Below are positions 17,805-26,787 of a DNA stretch of 64,000 bases, one piece after another (position 1 is the first letter of the stretch; each line of letters opens with the position of its first letter). Origin of the DNA: Prochlorococcus sp. AG-402-I21 (GTDB lineage Bacteria > Cyanobacteriota > Cyanobacteriia > PCC-6307 > Cyanobiaceae); NCBI GenBank assembly GCA_003216955.1, contig QCHZ01000002.1, positions 62,001 to 126,000 of the forward strand, in the 5' to 3' direction. The notes beneath the pieces were generated by a model. That model searched no databases and was not told where the DNA came from. It worked only from the letters and a program-made list of their open reading frames with translations. The position numbers and the translations under genes are program-made.

Positions 17805-18365
17805 TTAAAAGGCAATCGAAAACCGAGAAAAAGTATATAGAACATATGCAACTGAAATCATAGAAATAGCTATCAAAAAGCCTTTTAATCTGTTAGAAGC
17901 TGTCGAGAAAAGTGTAAGGTCAACAGTATCGTAACCACCAAAACTACCAAGAATTACAAGCGACCACATAGGTAGGGAAGCAAATAATATTGAAAGAAAA
18001 AAACTAAATATAAACATTTTATTAATAAGGAATGAAATCAGAAAAGTTATAGCTGCAAAAAACAAAGATCCATTTAATCCTATTCTCAACTCATCATTTA
18101 AGCTTTTTGGGAAATTACTTTTTCCTTCTAAATGTTTTTTACAATTATTAACTTCTGATTCAGACAAACGAAAATAATTAGTATCCGGAATTCTTTTTTT
18201 CTTATAAAGCCTTAACAATCTTACCTCAAAAGATTTGGGATCATTAGTTTTGAAAGAAGAAATTATCTTACCTGGTTTCATCTTACTAGCCTCACTTTTC
18301 AAATTGTTGGTACATCCGAGTTTATATAAATCACCATTTTTCATTAAATAAACAAATCCTGACAT
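17805..18365 (-). CDS. GIY-YIG/T5orf172-like domain fused to membrane helices
   Basis: 186 residues. The N-terminal part reads FVYLMKNGDLYKLGCT (4-19), the start of a GIY-YIG-type domain of the T5orf172/Mug113 subgroup (Val-Tyr ... Tyr-Lys-Leu-Gly). It is followed by a helix RLLRLYKKKRI (about 49-59) and YFRLSESEV, the second half of that domain. The C-terminal half has three hydrophobic segments (about 100-115, 117-140, 162-178). GIY-YIG domains cut DNA, but a membrane anchor is unusual, and the catalytic Arg and Glu of the full fold are not obvious here. The ATG at 18365 is clear. Confidence 0.65.
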   Translation of the reverse strand: MSGFVYLMKNGDLYKLGCTNNLKSEASKMKPGKIISSFKTNDPKSFEVRLLRLYKKKRIPDTNYFRLSESEVNNCKKHLEGKSNFPKSLNDELRIGLNGSLFFAAITFLISFLINKMFIFSFFLSILFASLPMWSLVILGSFGGYDTVDLTLFSTASNRLKGFLIAISMISVAYVLYTFSRFSIAF

Positions 18366-18408
18366 AATTTAATTTTATTAAGAAGTGAGTTGTTTGAAAT
18401 AAAAAAAT

Positions 18409-18446
18409 AATGGATTATATTTTTATAGTAAAATATAATTTCCATT
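18409..18446. repeat. Imperfect inverted repeat between GIY-YIG and GST genes
   Basis: An arm TTATATTTT with AATGGA outside it pairs with AAAATATAA and TCCATT, with one small bulge, giving a stem of about 15 pairs around a 6-base loop. It sits in the shared upstream gap of two divergent genes. It could be an operator or a leader hairpin. No T-run follows, so it is not a normal terminator. Confidence 0.45.
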
Positions 18447-18551
18447 GAGAATCATAAAAGATATACTAATGAAGCATATTCTATTTACAATTTATAGGAT
18501 TGGTTAATCATATCTAGGTATGGGGCACAAGATGATTTTAACAGGAAAATT

Positions 18552-19220
18552 ATGAAGAACAATATTCTATATAGCTTTAGACGATGTCCTTATGCAATTA
18601 GAGCCAGATGGGCCTTATTAAATACAAATCAGTTAGTTGAGTTAAGAGAGGTTGACCTAAAAAACAAGCCTATTGAATTAATTCAAATTTCTAAAAAAGG
18701 AACTGTACCTGTATTAAAGACTAGTTTAAATAAAGTAATTGATGAGAGCTTAGATATAATGATCTGGAGTATAAAGAGATCAAATATGCATGCACTATTT
18801 GGTGATAATCATAATGATAAATCTAAAGAAATTTACAGTCTCATTGAAACAAATGATAAAGTATTTAAATATCATTTGGATCGGTTTAAATATGCATCTA
18901 GATTAAATATCGAAGAGCCAGAGACTCATCGTGCTGCCTGCATGAAAATACTTTTATCTTTAAATAAAAGATTAAAAGTATTTGCTACCAAAGATAAACC
19001 GCTTTTTCTTGTTGATGCAAAAGAAAGCTTAGCTGATTGGGCTATCTGGCCATTTGTTAGGCAATTTAGAATAGCGGACAAAGAAATTTTTGATCAAAAC
19101 CATGAAATCCAACATTTACGGATTTGGTTAAATTATTTTTTTACGCATGAGCAATATCCAATAGTTATGAAAAAAAATGAACCATGGAGTAAACAAAATG
19201 AACCTCTATTTTTTGGATAA
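18552..19220 (+). CDS. Glutathione S-transferase family protein
   Basis: 222 residues. The thioredoxin-fold N-terminus contains RRCPYAIRARWAL with Cys12 and Pro13 at the position of the GST/glutaredoxin active site. It also has the cis-Pro loop KGTVPVL (49-55) and the glutathione gamma-glutamyl contact DESLDIM (Glu65, Ser66). The helical C-terminal domain includes SLADWAIWPFVRQF. A CPYA site with Cys suggests thiol-transferase chemistry (omega or beta-type) rather than conjugation. Start ATG 18552. Stand-alone gene. Confidence 0.85.
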   Translation: MKNNILYSFRRCPYAIRARWALLNTNQLVELREVDLKNKPIELIQISKKGTVPVLKTSLNKVIDESLDIMIWSIKRSNMHALFGDNHNDKSKEIYSLIETNDKVFKYHLDRFKYASRLNIEEPETHRAACMKILLSLNKRLKVFATKDKPLFLVDAKESLADWAIWPFVRQFRIADKEIFDQNHEIQHLRIWLNYFFTHEQYPIVMKKNEPWSKQNEPLFFG

Positions 19221-19232
19221 TACAGTAGAGAA

Positions 19233-19490
19233 TCATTCTGAAGCTCTTCTTTTGTCAATGATTTTTGATAACTCTAAAAAATACCCAGCTGTACAAAATT
19301 TACCTAGATTTCTATCTCTATTACCAATATCGCTCCTAAACTCTGCAGTCTCTGCCATGACTAAATCCAACTGATCCTGAGGTAACTCATAGAGTTCTCT
19401 TAATTCAACCTCTTTCCCAAGTAGATGACTTTTAAACCATTTTTCTTTCATTTCTTGAGGAGGAATATCTTTGTAAATTTGTCGGTTCAT
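19233..19490 (-). CDS. Small conserved hypothetical protein
   Basis: 85 residues from ATG 19490, with many charged residues and no membrane segment. The central part, LRELYELPQDQLDLVMAETAE, looks helical. No family is recognised. It converges on the GST gene with a 12-base gap. A plus-strand frame covering the same bases (19177-19374) looks like a shadow. Confidence 0.6.
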   Translation of the reverse strand: MNRQIYKDIPPQEMKEKWFKSHLLGKEVELRELYELPQDQLDLVMAETAEFRSDIGNRDRNLGKFCTAGYFLELSKIIDKRRASE

Positions 19491-19561
19491 GTAAAGGAGA
19501 GAATTGGTTTATTGAAACTAATATTTCGATAAATTATAACTTTAGTTAAGTATATTAATTG

Positions 19562-20947
19562 TCATGCTGAAGCTTTTGTATATTTTGACTGCAAAGATAT
19601 TGCGACTACGCATAAAGATAATGAAATTAATCCACAAAATTCTGTCCACCCTTTAAGCCCAAAATTACTAATAAACAAAGGTGCTATTACAGTAATTAGT
19701 CCTCCAGAAAGTAATGGTTGAAGAAATAATTGCTTAATAGAAAAAACAGGTAAGGTATTAGTAGTATTTCTAGGATCAGCCAATCGCAATAGTAATAAAC
19801 CACTCGCTGCAACTCCCGTTGAATTTCCAAACTCTGCAATTGCTCTCTCAAACCATTCTTCTCTAAAAAATAATCTTGAAAAGATCAACATCCCTGCTAG
19901 ATTCCAAATCAATCCAGCAATGGCTAATATTGTTATTGGAAACCAGTAGTGAACCAATAAAGGTAAATTCAATCCGGCCATGGCAGTAATAATGAGTAAA
20001 TCTGTTGAAAGTATGCCTATCTCACGTTGAAAAAGTGGTGAGACTAATTTAGTCTGTCCGGTTTTTTCTAATGAAAATCTTATAAGAAACGAACCCATCA
20101 AAGCTAATGGAAATACTGGAAAAGCTAATATCACTTGCTTACTTATATCACTCAAATAAGTGGAAGATAGCCTTAAACAATAGAGTAAAAAGATGCCAAC
20201 CAACACCGCTAATCCTACTAGAGCAAAATTATACAAAAGCAACTTAAGTTGTTCAATTGGTTTGAATTCCATATCAATTTCATTGAAATCATTTCTGATC
20301 TCTTCTTCAGCAGATACAAGCCATCCAAAAAGCCTACCTAAAACTACTAAACCGCTCCCTAACAAAGTAGAAGCAAGTAAACCTACTGTTGCCATTGCAA
20401 ATCCAAGATCTAACCCCTCAGGAAAGCCTAACTGCATAAAACTATCTCCCATTATTGCCGCAGCCCCATGCCCTCCTTCAAAACCAACTTCAATAATGCA
20501 TCCCATCAGTGGATCTACTCCTAAATAAGGAAGCAGAAATGACAACACAACTATCCCACCAACGACATATTGACCAAAACCTAGTAGAAGTCCCAGCAAT
20601 GCCTGCGAAGCAACTGGTTTCCATAAAGCACTGATTCTTGGAATAGGTCTTCCTAGCATTAAGGTCGCAAAGACCAAAGTAAGCAATGGAGTTGGTAATT
20701 GCATCCAGGTATTAAGAACCCTTTCTGGTAGTAAAGAAAAAGGTCCATAAGGACCAATTAAAAAACCTAATGCTCCAACCAAAAGGGCTATGGGAATTCC
20801 AAATCTTTCCAACTTCATTGCAGAATCCAATCTTCTACCAAGGGTTAGAAGAATTCCTATAATTCCCAGTAAACCTAATGAAAGGACTAACGTTGGGATT
20901 GCATTAATTTTATATAGGTTTTCCAAACCTAAAAACGACAGACTCAT
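19562..20947 (-). CDS. gltS: GltS-type sodium:carboxylate symporter
   Basis: A 461-residue integral membrane protein with about ten to twelve hydrophobic segments, from the ESS family of Na+/glutamate symporters. The block EVGFEGGHGAAAIMG (about 158-172) is the family signature, with a mirrored re-entrant-like block NSTGVAASGLLLLR near the C-terminus. Predicted to import glutamate or a related anion with Na+. In an organism that lives at high Na+ this would be an assimilation route for amino-acid nitrogen, though the substrate is inferred. ATG 20947 is the start. Confidence 0.85.
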   Translation of the reverse strand: MSLSFLGLENLYKINAIPTLVLSLGLLGIIGILLTLGRRLDSAMKLERFGIPIALLVGALGFLIGPYGPFSLLPERVLNTWMQLPTPLLTLVFATLMLGRPIPRISALWKPVASQALLGLLLGFGQYVVGGIVVLSFLLPYLGVDPLMGCIIEVGFEGGHGAAAIMGDSFMQLGFPEGLDLGFAMATVGLLASTLLGSGLVVLGRLFGWLVSAEEEIRNDFNEIDMEFKPIEQLKLLLYNFALVGLAVLVGIFLLYCLRLSSTYLSDISKQVILAFPVFPLALMGSFLIRFSLEKTGQTKLVSPLFQREIGILSTDLLIITAMAGLNLPLLVHYWFPITILAIAGLIWNLAGMLIFSRLFFREEWFERAIAEFGNSTGVAASGLLLLRLADPRNTTNTLPVFSIKQLFLQPLLSGGLITVIAPLFISNFGLKGWTEFCGLISLSLCVVAISLQSKYTKASA

Positions 20948-21110
20948 CTATTAACAAGCTTACGGAAGTAAATGAAAATTCCTAAAAAATAATATCTCAT
21001 ACGAATATTTAACATCGAAAGTTATTTTGATTCTTATCATATCTCAATCAAATCATTTAGTTAGCTCTAATTATTAGTAAAGATAAGATAAATCTATAAT
21101 TAGGAATCGA

Positions 21111-21141
21111 TTAAATAAATATTTTAAAAATATTTATTTAA
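21111..21141. repeat. AT-only perfect inverted repeat
   Basis: A 15-base arm (TTAAATAAATATTTT) and its exact complement flank a single base. It can form a weak cruciform or RNA hairpin. It lies between the pcb terminator and gltS. It may be an operator half-site pair or simply an AT-rich chance palindrome. Confidence 0.7.
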
Positions 21142-21200
21142 TAAGAAATTTTCTTAATTCTCATTGATATTACTGAATTATGGACAACTATAACCCAATA

Positions 21201-21228
21201 AAAAAGCCCCAAACAAGTGGGGCTTTTT
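21201..21228 (-). terminator. Intrinsic terminator of pcb
   Basis: On the minus strand it reads AAAAAGCCCC, an 8-base loop, GGGGCTTTTT: a 5-bp GC stem extended by A/T pairs and ending in a T-run, starting about 22 bases after the pcb stop codon. It is symmetrical, so it could also stop transcription from the other side. Confidence 0.9.
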
Positions 21229-21249
21229 TATTAAGTTAAATTTATTTAA

Positions 21250-22302
21250 CTATTTCAATGATACTGAGGCAGTATCAAGATTACTTAAAGCACCAGTTAC
21301 TCGTTTGAAATCGAATCCCATTGCCCTAAGAGCATGCCATAGGTGACCTTGAATAAAGAAAAATCCAAAGTAGTAATGAACGTTAGCTAGCCAAGCACGA
21401 GAAGTATGAGCACCATTTGGAAGATCCACAGTATCGATCCAATATGGAGAAATCCCAAATTTAAGTGCTAATGGTTCTCCAAACCATTCAACAGGGTAAA
21501 CAGTGGTATTTGTTGCGCTCCAGAATGCTGCTACAACTGCCATCCAGCCAATACCAGCTAGTGACCAAGAAAGAATTGCTTCTGCAGAAAGAAGCCCAGC
21601 TCCTTTGAACTTGGTATATTCTCCAACCTGCTTAGTAGCGATATGGAAAGCACCACCAGTAATTTCCAAGAAAGCCAAGAAAGCATGACCACCCATAACA
21701 TCTTCCAAACTATCAATAGTTAGGAAGTCAAACTGATGATCCCAGATATGACTCAAGTTAAGGTCGTATTCAACCTGACGAATAGCACCAATAGCAGGAT
21801 CATAGATTCCATGAATTCGCGCCCATTCAACAAACCAAATACAAGCAACACCGAAGAAAATCAAATGATGTCCAAGGATGAAAGTCTGGTTATCTGGGTT
21901 GTCCCATTCAAGCTTGAATTTTCTGGCCTGTGGCACAGAAGATTCCTGCATATCACTAGAGAAAAGAAGAGAATGCATCAATCCACCTGCCCCATAGGCC
22001 ATGGATCCAACTAGATGACACACAGCAACTGCAACAACCGCACTTCCACCAACAAAGGCTCCAGTTTCATCGAAACCTATGCCCAAGGCTGCTAAGTGAG
22101 GAAGCGCAATTAAAGGCTGATGTCCCATTGGTACGGAAGGGTCAAATCGAGCCAATTCAAATAACGTGAAGGCACCAGCCCAGAAAGCAATCAAACCGGT
22201 ATGAGCGGCATGAGCAGCAATAAATTTGCCTGAACGGTTGGTGACCCCTGAGTTACCAGCCCACCACCCGTAGGTGACAGCTGAATTTCCATAGGTCTGC
22301 AT
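21250..22302 (-). CDS. pcb: Chlorophyll a/b-binding light-harvesting protein Pcb
   Basis: The major antenna protein of Prochlorococcus, embedded in the thylakoid membrane and binding divinyl chlorophylls. The 350 residues are of the short, CP43-derived IsiA/Pcb type with six membrane helices and no large lumenal loop. Visible features include the N-terminal NSAVTYGWWAGN, the His-containing helix starts (e.g. AAHAAHTGLIAFWAGAF, GHHLIFFGVA) and the end LANVHYYFGFFFIQGHLWH. Chlorophyll-binding histidines are plentiful. Which Pcb paralogue this is, and whether it serves photosystem I or II, cannot be told by eye. It has its own terminator and a leader of unknown extent upstream. Confidence 0.96.
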   Translation of the reverse strand: MQTYGNSAVTYGWWAGNSGVTNRSGKFIAAHAAHTGLIAFWAGAFTLFELARFDPSVPMGHQPLIALPHLAALGIGFDETGAFVGGSAVVAVAVCHLVGSMAYGAGGLMHSLLFSSDMQESSVPQARKFKLEWDNPDNQTFILGHHLIFFGVACIWFVEWARIHGIYDPAIGAIRQVEYDLNLSHIWDHQFDFLTIDSLEDVMGGHAFLAFLEITGGAFHIATKQVGEYTKFKGAGLLSAEAILSWSLAGIGWMAVVAAFWSATNTTVYPVEWFGEPLALKFGISPYWIDTVDLPNGAHTSRAWLANVHYYFGFFFIQGHLWHALRAMGFDFKRVTGALSNLDTASVSLK

Positions 22303-22673
22303 TAGAAGTGCTATTTTTCAAAACCGAACAGAGAATACTGCAATTTCATCGAATACTCATGTAAGAGAAAGAATCTGTAAATTTTTTTTATTATTTAAAT
22401 CAAATCAAAAAATTTTTTCAAAAAAAGCAGGTTTTAAAGAATAAAAAACAGACAGCAAAGGAGGCATAACAACATAATCAAGCGATTTGCCTAACTAAGA
22501 CCATTTGATTAAAGAATTAATTAATACAAAAAAGGAGCTTATATCAGGCATTCGAGACCAATTAAGTCTCAGAGTCAATATAAATACATTCAAATATGTA
22601 ATTAATATAAAAGATTAATTTGCTCTCTTTATTTATAACTATTAAATAATTAAATCCTTTTGGATAATCAATC
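22303..22673. other. Long upstream region of pcb
   Basis: 371 bases between pcb (minus) and the small plus-strand frame at 22674. The AT-rich part nearest pcb should carry its promoter and leader, but no clear -35/-10 pair stands out. A purine-rich AAAGGAGG near 22458 has no start codon in range. GAGAC/GTCTC around 22553-22570 can form a small hairpin. No longer gene is visible. Confidence 0.4.
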
Positions 22674-22838
22674 ATGGACTTCAATCGACTTAATAGTCTA
22701 GAAATGGAGACAGAAGACCACTATAGAAAAAAAGCGAATTCTTATAGAACATCACCTCAATACGGAAAAATGATTTCTCTTTATCCAGTTCTCGAGACGT
22801 CTATCAAAGATTGTAAAGATGAAAATCTAGTAGCTTAA
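22674..22838 (+). CDS. Candidate 54-residue small protein
   Basis: Starts at ATG 22674 and ends at TAA 22838. The protein (beginning MDFNRLNSLEMETEDHYRKK, ending DENLVA) is polar, with no membrane segment. It occupies an otherwise empty gap between pcb and a small gene on the other strand. No clear Shine-Dalgarno is seen, which is common in this genome type. The coding status is a guess based on length and composition. Confidence 0.4.
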   Translation: MDFNRLNSLEMETEDHYRKKANSYRTSPQYGKMISLYPVLETSIKDCKDENLVA

Positions 22839-22882
22839 AAGTCAATTTTAAATATTGAATTAACCAAAGCTTTTAGTTTTCT

Positions 22883-23125
22883 TTAAGCTACTTTTTGATC
22901 AAAAGAAGGATTCTTATTTTGCCAAGATTCAATAACTTCTTTACATCCGTCTATAAAATAGTAAACTTTTGGTTTCCATGGTAATTGCCCAGGATCATTT
23001 GAACTTTTCCAGTGAGCTCCTGGCTTTAGATACCCCATTTCTCTCAATAACTCTAAAATTTTTTCATCAACCTCTAAAAGCGCACAAGCTTCTTTTTCTG
23101 ATAACCACATTGAAAGTTCTATCAT
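22883..23125 (-). CDS. Small protein with helix-turn-helix-like N-terminus
   Basis: 80 residues from ATG 23125. Residues about 7-30 (WLSEKEACALLEVDEKILEL) have the spacing of an excisionase/MerR-like helix-turn-helix: a helix, a short turn and a second helix. A middle segment rich in Gly, Pro and Trp (HWKSSNDPGQLPWKPKVYYF) follows, then a C-terminal helix. The DNA-binding role is an inference. It lies in a run of small genes between pcb and ugd. Confidence 0.6.
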   Translation of the reverse strand: MIELSMWLSEKEACALLEVDEKILELLREMGYLKPGAHWKSSNDPGQLPWKPKVYYFIDGCKEVIESWQNKNPSFDQKVA

Positions 23126-23240
23126 TCTTGAACAAATCAGTATCTTTTTTTTAACGTAAAATTCAAATCAAAGAAAGCTCAAGATATCAACTAAAAAGAA
23201 AATAGTAACCAAAATATACTTAATTGAGTCTGAATCTAAT

Positions 23241-23579
23241 TCAATTACCATCAAACCAAGGCCTAATATTATTTTTACTTATAGGTACTGTTAAGCCCGA
23301 GTCTAAGGACGGATAAAAAGAGTCAATTGTTTTCAAGTCACTTTTATTCTTAACTAATTTAGAAGATTTTACATAATTTATTTCATTCCATCCAGTTTCC
23401 CAATTAGATGACTCAACTAATTGGGACCAAAAAACTTTTACAATCACCCTCGAATCAAGAACAGCCATCATAATAACCCACTTTTTTACTAATTCGCCAC
23501 TATGGTTTATTGCAACAAAATGTACATGTCCATGAATAACAACTTTACTAGTCCATGCTTTTACAGGAGGCCAAATCAT
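23241..23579 (-). CDS. Conserved hypothetical protein, Trp-rich
   Basis: 112 residues from ATG 23579, with many aromatic residues and alternating hydrophobic strands (VVIHGHVHFVAIN, KKWVIMMAVLDSRVIVKVFW), so probably a small beta-rich soluble protein. No catalytic motif. I believe similar proteins occur in marine picocyanobacteria, but the function is unknown. Confidence 0.65.
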   Translation of the reverse strand: MIWPPVKAWTSKVVIHGHVHFVAINHSGELVKKWVIMMAVLDSRVIVKVFWSQLVESSNWETGWNEINYVKSSKLVKNKSDLKTIDSFYPSLDSGLTVPISKNNIRPWFDGN

Positions 23580-23660
23580 TAGATCAGATAAATCATAATA
23601 TTTTTTATAATAAATAATTTTTTTAGCTGATTTATTTTGATTTTTACAATTATATATTGA

Positions 23661-23867
23661 CTAATTTTTCTTTTTTATTTTTTTGTATTCTTCTCTAATT
23701 GATTTCAATAATGCTTGTTTTTTTTTCATTAATTCATTCTTTTCTTTAAAATCTATTTCAAGTCTTTCTTCCTTGGTTAAGTTCATCCAATTATTAATGT
23801 CAAAATTTTGCCTAGATTTTTCCTTAATTTTTTTTTTCTTTTTTTTGAAAATAAATTTAAAAAGCAT
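23661..23867 (-). CDS. Lysine-rich small protein
   Basis: 68 residues from ATG 23867. The start is nearly all Lys after a short MLFKFIF, and the rest is a charged helix (about 28-60, LTKEERLEIDFKEKNELMKK). High Lys/Glu content with heptad-like spacing suggests a coiled coil or nucleic-acid contact, but this is composition only. A complementary open frame on the plus strand (23683-23886) is rejected as a shadow because its protein is Phe/Ser-rich. Confidence 0.5.
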   Translation of the reverse strand: MLFKFIFKKKKKKIKEKSRQNFDINNWMNLTKEERLEIDFKEKNELMKKKQALLKSIREEYKKIKKKN

Positions 23868-23962
23868 TATTCTTTGTAAAAATTAAATTAATTAAAAACT
23901 TAAATGAATTTTCACTTATTTAAGACCTCATAATAGCCAAATAATTTATTTATGACGATATT

Positions 23963-25366
23963 TCAGCTCCCTTCTCCAAGCTTCCAAAGATTTAGACCTG
24001 TATTCTCTATCTCTTGTCGATTGACAACTGATCTCGTATCAAATAGCCAGGCAGGTGATCTCATCAAAGAAGCTAAATAATTCCAATCCAGACCAAAAAA
24101 TTCATCCCATGCAGTAAGAATTAAAACTGCATCAACATTTTTCAATGCCTCTTGAATTGAATTGGCCTTTTTCCAAATACCTTGATTGTTAAATGAATAT
24201 TTTTCGAAATCTTCCTCTATTCTCTCAAATGAAACCTTTGGATCATATATTGACAAAAAAGCTCCTTCTTCGAGTAAGTCACTGGAAATTCTTATAGCGG
24301 GAGATTCTCTGGTATCGTTTGTATTTGCCTTAAAAGAAAAACCCAGTATTGCTATATTTTTCCCATTAACTGTTCCGAAGAGCTTCTCAAGAACAATTTT
24401 ATAAATTCTATCTTGTTGCCAAGTATTGAGTTCTACCACTTGTTTCCAGTAATTTGCAACCTCTGGCAACCCAAAGTATCCACTTAAATAAACTAAATTC
24501 AAAATGTCCTTTTTAAAGCAACTGCCTCCAAAACCAGGGCCTGCATTGAGGAATTGATTTCCTATCCTTTTATCTGTTCCTATTGCTTTTGCGACTTCCT
24601 GAATATCAGCTCCAGTAGCCTCACAAAATGCTGAAATAGAATTTATTGAACTAATTCGCTGTGCCAAGAAGGCGTTGGCAGCTAATTTGGAAAGCTCACT
24701 ACTCCACAAATTCGTACAAATTATTTTTTCACTAGGAACCCAGTTCAAATAGATTTGCACTAATGCGTTTATAGCGTCAGCATCTTCTCCACCAATTAAA
24801 ACTCTATCAGGTTCCTCCAAGTCATTAATTGCGGTTCCTTCTGCCAAGAATTCAGGATTTGATAAAACAGAAAAAGTTTTTGAAATTTCATTTTTTTTGT
24901 TCTCCTGATTTGTTGTCATAAGTATCTCTTTTATTGCTTTGGCAGTACGAACTGGAAGAGTACTTTTTTCTATTACTATCGAATGCCCTTTAGCGTATTT
25001 AGATACTTGCCTTGCACTAGCTTCTACCCAACTAAGATCGCTTGCTTGACCTGCACCAAGACCTTTTGTTTTTGTTGGTGTATTGACTGATATAAAAATC
25101 ATATCAGCATCAGATATTGCCTTTTCCATTTCTGAACTAAAAAAAAGGTTTCGACCTCTAGTTCTAGAAATAATCCGATCTAATCCAGGTTCAAAAATAG
25201 GCAATTTATTTAGATCAGAATCATTCCATGCCTCAATTCTTTCTTTGTTTATGTCAACGACCCAAACTTCTAAATCTGGACATTTATCGGCAATAACAGA
25301 CATAGTTGGTCCGCCAACATATCCAGCACCAATGCAACAAATTTTTTTGATCTTAATAGAGGTCAT
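23963..25366 (-). CDS. ugd: UDP-glucose 6-dehydrogenase
   Basis: Oxidises UDP-glucose to UDP-glucuronate with two NAD+, for cell-envelope polysaccharide. Of 467 residues, the NAD-binding motif GAGYVGG is at 13-19, FLAEGTAINDL follows (about 173-183) and the catalytic Cys283 lies in GPGFGGSCFKKD. The N-terminal MTSIKIKKICCIGAGYVGG and the overall length are those of the eukaryotic-like long form of the enzyme. Start ATG 25366; it lies 21 bases after hisS on the same strand. Confidence 0.93.
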   Translation of the reverse strand: MTSIKIKKICCIGAGYVGGPTMSVIADKCPDLEVWVVDINKERIEAWNDSDLNKLPIFEPGLDRIISRTRGRNLFFSSEMEKAISDADMIFISVNTPTKTKGLGAGQASDLSWVEASARQVSKYAKGHSIVIEKSTLPVRTAKAIKEILMTTNQENKKNEISKTFSVLSNPEFLAEGTAINDLEEPDRVLIGGEDADAINALVQIYLNWVPSEKIICTNLWSSELSKLAANAFLAQRISSINSISAFCEATGADIQEVAKAIGTDKRIGNQFLNAGPGFGGSCFKKDILNLVYLSGYFGLPEVANYWKQVVELNTWQQDRIYKIVLEKLFGTVNGKNIAILGFSFKANTNDTRESPAIRISSDLLEEGAFLSIYDPKVSFERIEEDFEKYSFNNQGIWKKANSIQEALKNVDAVLILTAWDEFFGLDWNYLASLMRSPAWLFDTRSVVNRQEIENTGLNLWKLGEGS

Positions 25367-25387
25367 TTAAAACAATCAATGATTTTA

Positions 25388-26659
25388 TTAATCAATCAAT
25401 TTTGTAATTAACTGATCAATATCCACGCTTGAAAAAATATATTCCTTACTCTGTTCATTCTTTTCATTATCCCTTAATTTCTTCATCAATAATTGATCTT
25501 TAGATGCCTCATCCTCACCAATCACTATGGCCCATTTAGCCCTACTTTTATCTGCACGCTTGAATTGTTTAGAAAATGATGAGCCTGAGTAATCCAATTC
25601 AATTGTTAAGTTGGCTGCTCTTAACTGACAGGTAATTTTTAAAGCAAGTTGTTCAGCTTTTTCACCTCTATGAATTACATATACATCTGGAGATTTTGAA
25701 TGTAGGATTTTTTCCCCAGCTAGAATTGTTAATCTTTCCATCCCGATAGCCCATCCAATCGAAGGAGTTTTAGGCCCTCCCAATTCGCTTATCAAACCAT
25801 CGTAACGGCCTCCACCACATACTGTTGCTTGAGAACCTAGGTGATCACTTGTTATCTCGAAGGCTGTATGAGAATAATAATCAAGTCCCCTTACCAAGTT
25901 TTTGTTAATTTTATATGGGATATTTAGATTTTCGAGTAACTCCTGTAAGTAATCAAATCTATTTTTACTCTCATTAGATAAAAAGTCATTTAAGGAAGGA
26001 GCTTTATATAAAAGTTCTTTTGTAGAATTATTTTTACTATCTAATATTCTCAAGGGATTAACATTGACTCTTTTCTGAGAATCTTCATCTAATAAATTAA
26101 TTCTTTGATTTAGCCAATCTTTCAACTCCTCTTTGAAAAGATTTCTATCTTCATTACTCCCAAGACTATTAATTTCTAAAGTCAAATCATTCAGGCCAAC
26201 ATCCTTTAAAAACTCCCAAGCTATTGAAATAACCTCAGCATCACTCAAAACAGAGGCCAATCCAACGAATTCGACTCCAATCTGATGAAACTGTCTTTGT
26301 CTACCTGCTTGGGGGCGCTCATATCGAAACATTGGTCCTTTATACCAGAGCCTTTGAGGCCCATTATTTAATAATCCATGTTGAAGAATTGCCCTCGCAA
26401 CAGAAGCTGTGCCTTCAGGTCTCAAAGTACAAGAACGACCTCCTCTATCTTCGAAGGTGTACATTTCTTTGCCCACTACATCAGTATTTTCTCCAATACC
26501 CCTTGAAAACAATTCGGTTTGTTCAATAATCGGTGTCCTAATTTCTTGAAGCCCAGCTCGACTAAAATGTTCAAGTGCCATTAATTCGATCTTCTGCCAG
26601 CCCTTACTCTGAGCAGGCAAAAGATCTACCATTCCTCTTAAATTCTTGAGATTGGTCAA
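25388..26659 (-). CDS. hisS: Histidyl-tRNA synthetase
   Basis: Charges tRNA-His. Class II synthetase of 423 residues. Motif 1 and the [11 protein letters not shown] block are present (about 79-90), the histidine-binding segment [13 protein letters not shown] near 258-270 and GGRYDGL near 281-287, plus a C-terminal anticodon-binding domain. The start TTG 26659 gives [15 protein letters not shown], which matches the usual N-terminus of HisS (LRGMxDxLP). Confidence 0.95.
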   Translation of the reverse strand: MTNLKNLRGMVDLLPAQSKGWQKIELMALEHFSRAGLQEIRTPIIEQTELFSRGIGENTDVVGKEMYTFEDRGGRSCTLRPEGTASVARAILQHGLLNNGPQRLWYKGPMFRYERPQAGRQRQFHQIGVEFVGLASVLSDAEVISIAWEFLKDVGLNDLTLEINSLGSNEDRNLFKEELKDWLNQRINLLDEDSQKRVNVNPLRILDSKNNSTKELLYKAPSLNDFLSNESKNRFDYLQELLENLNIPYKINKNLVRGLDYYSHTAFEITSDHLGSQATVCGGGRYDGLISELGGPKTPSIGWAIGMERLTILAGEKILHSKSPDVYVIHRGEKAEQLALKITCQLRAANLTIELDYSGSSFSKQFKRADKSRAKWAIVIGEDEASKDQLLMKKLRDNEKNEQSKEYIFSSVDIDQLITKLID

Positions 26660-26787
26660 AGTTGCTTCAGCCTAATTATTTGTTGTTTGTTTAATAGTAA
26701 TTGTTTAAGTAGACTGAAAAATAATATTTATTCAGCAAGTCTTGTTAAAACAAATTAGCAAGCCTCAATTTAGGATAGTAAGGAAGC

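Larger units (their letters stand above)
20948..21249. other. Intergenic region holding gltS upstream region and pcb terminator
   Basis: Both neighbours are on the minus strand. The right part is the intrinsic terminator of pcb. The middle contains an AT-only near-perfect palindrome. The left part is the upstream region of the symporter gene. No gene of any length is visible. Confidence 0.6.

Noticed and set aside
19177-19374. Plus-strand frame running from the GST gene into the small gene at 19233-19490
   Set aside because: It overlaps both real genes and its composition is unlike a protein. Shadow of the minus-strand gene.
23683-23886. Plus-strand frame covering the Lys-rich gene
   Set aside because: Its product is Phe/Ser-rich with no start context, the mirror of an A-rich coding strand. 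Treated as a shadow.
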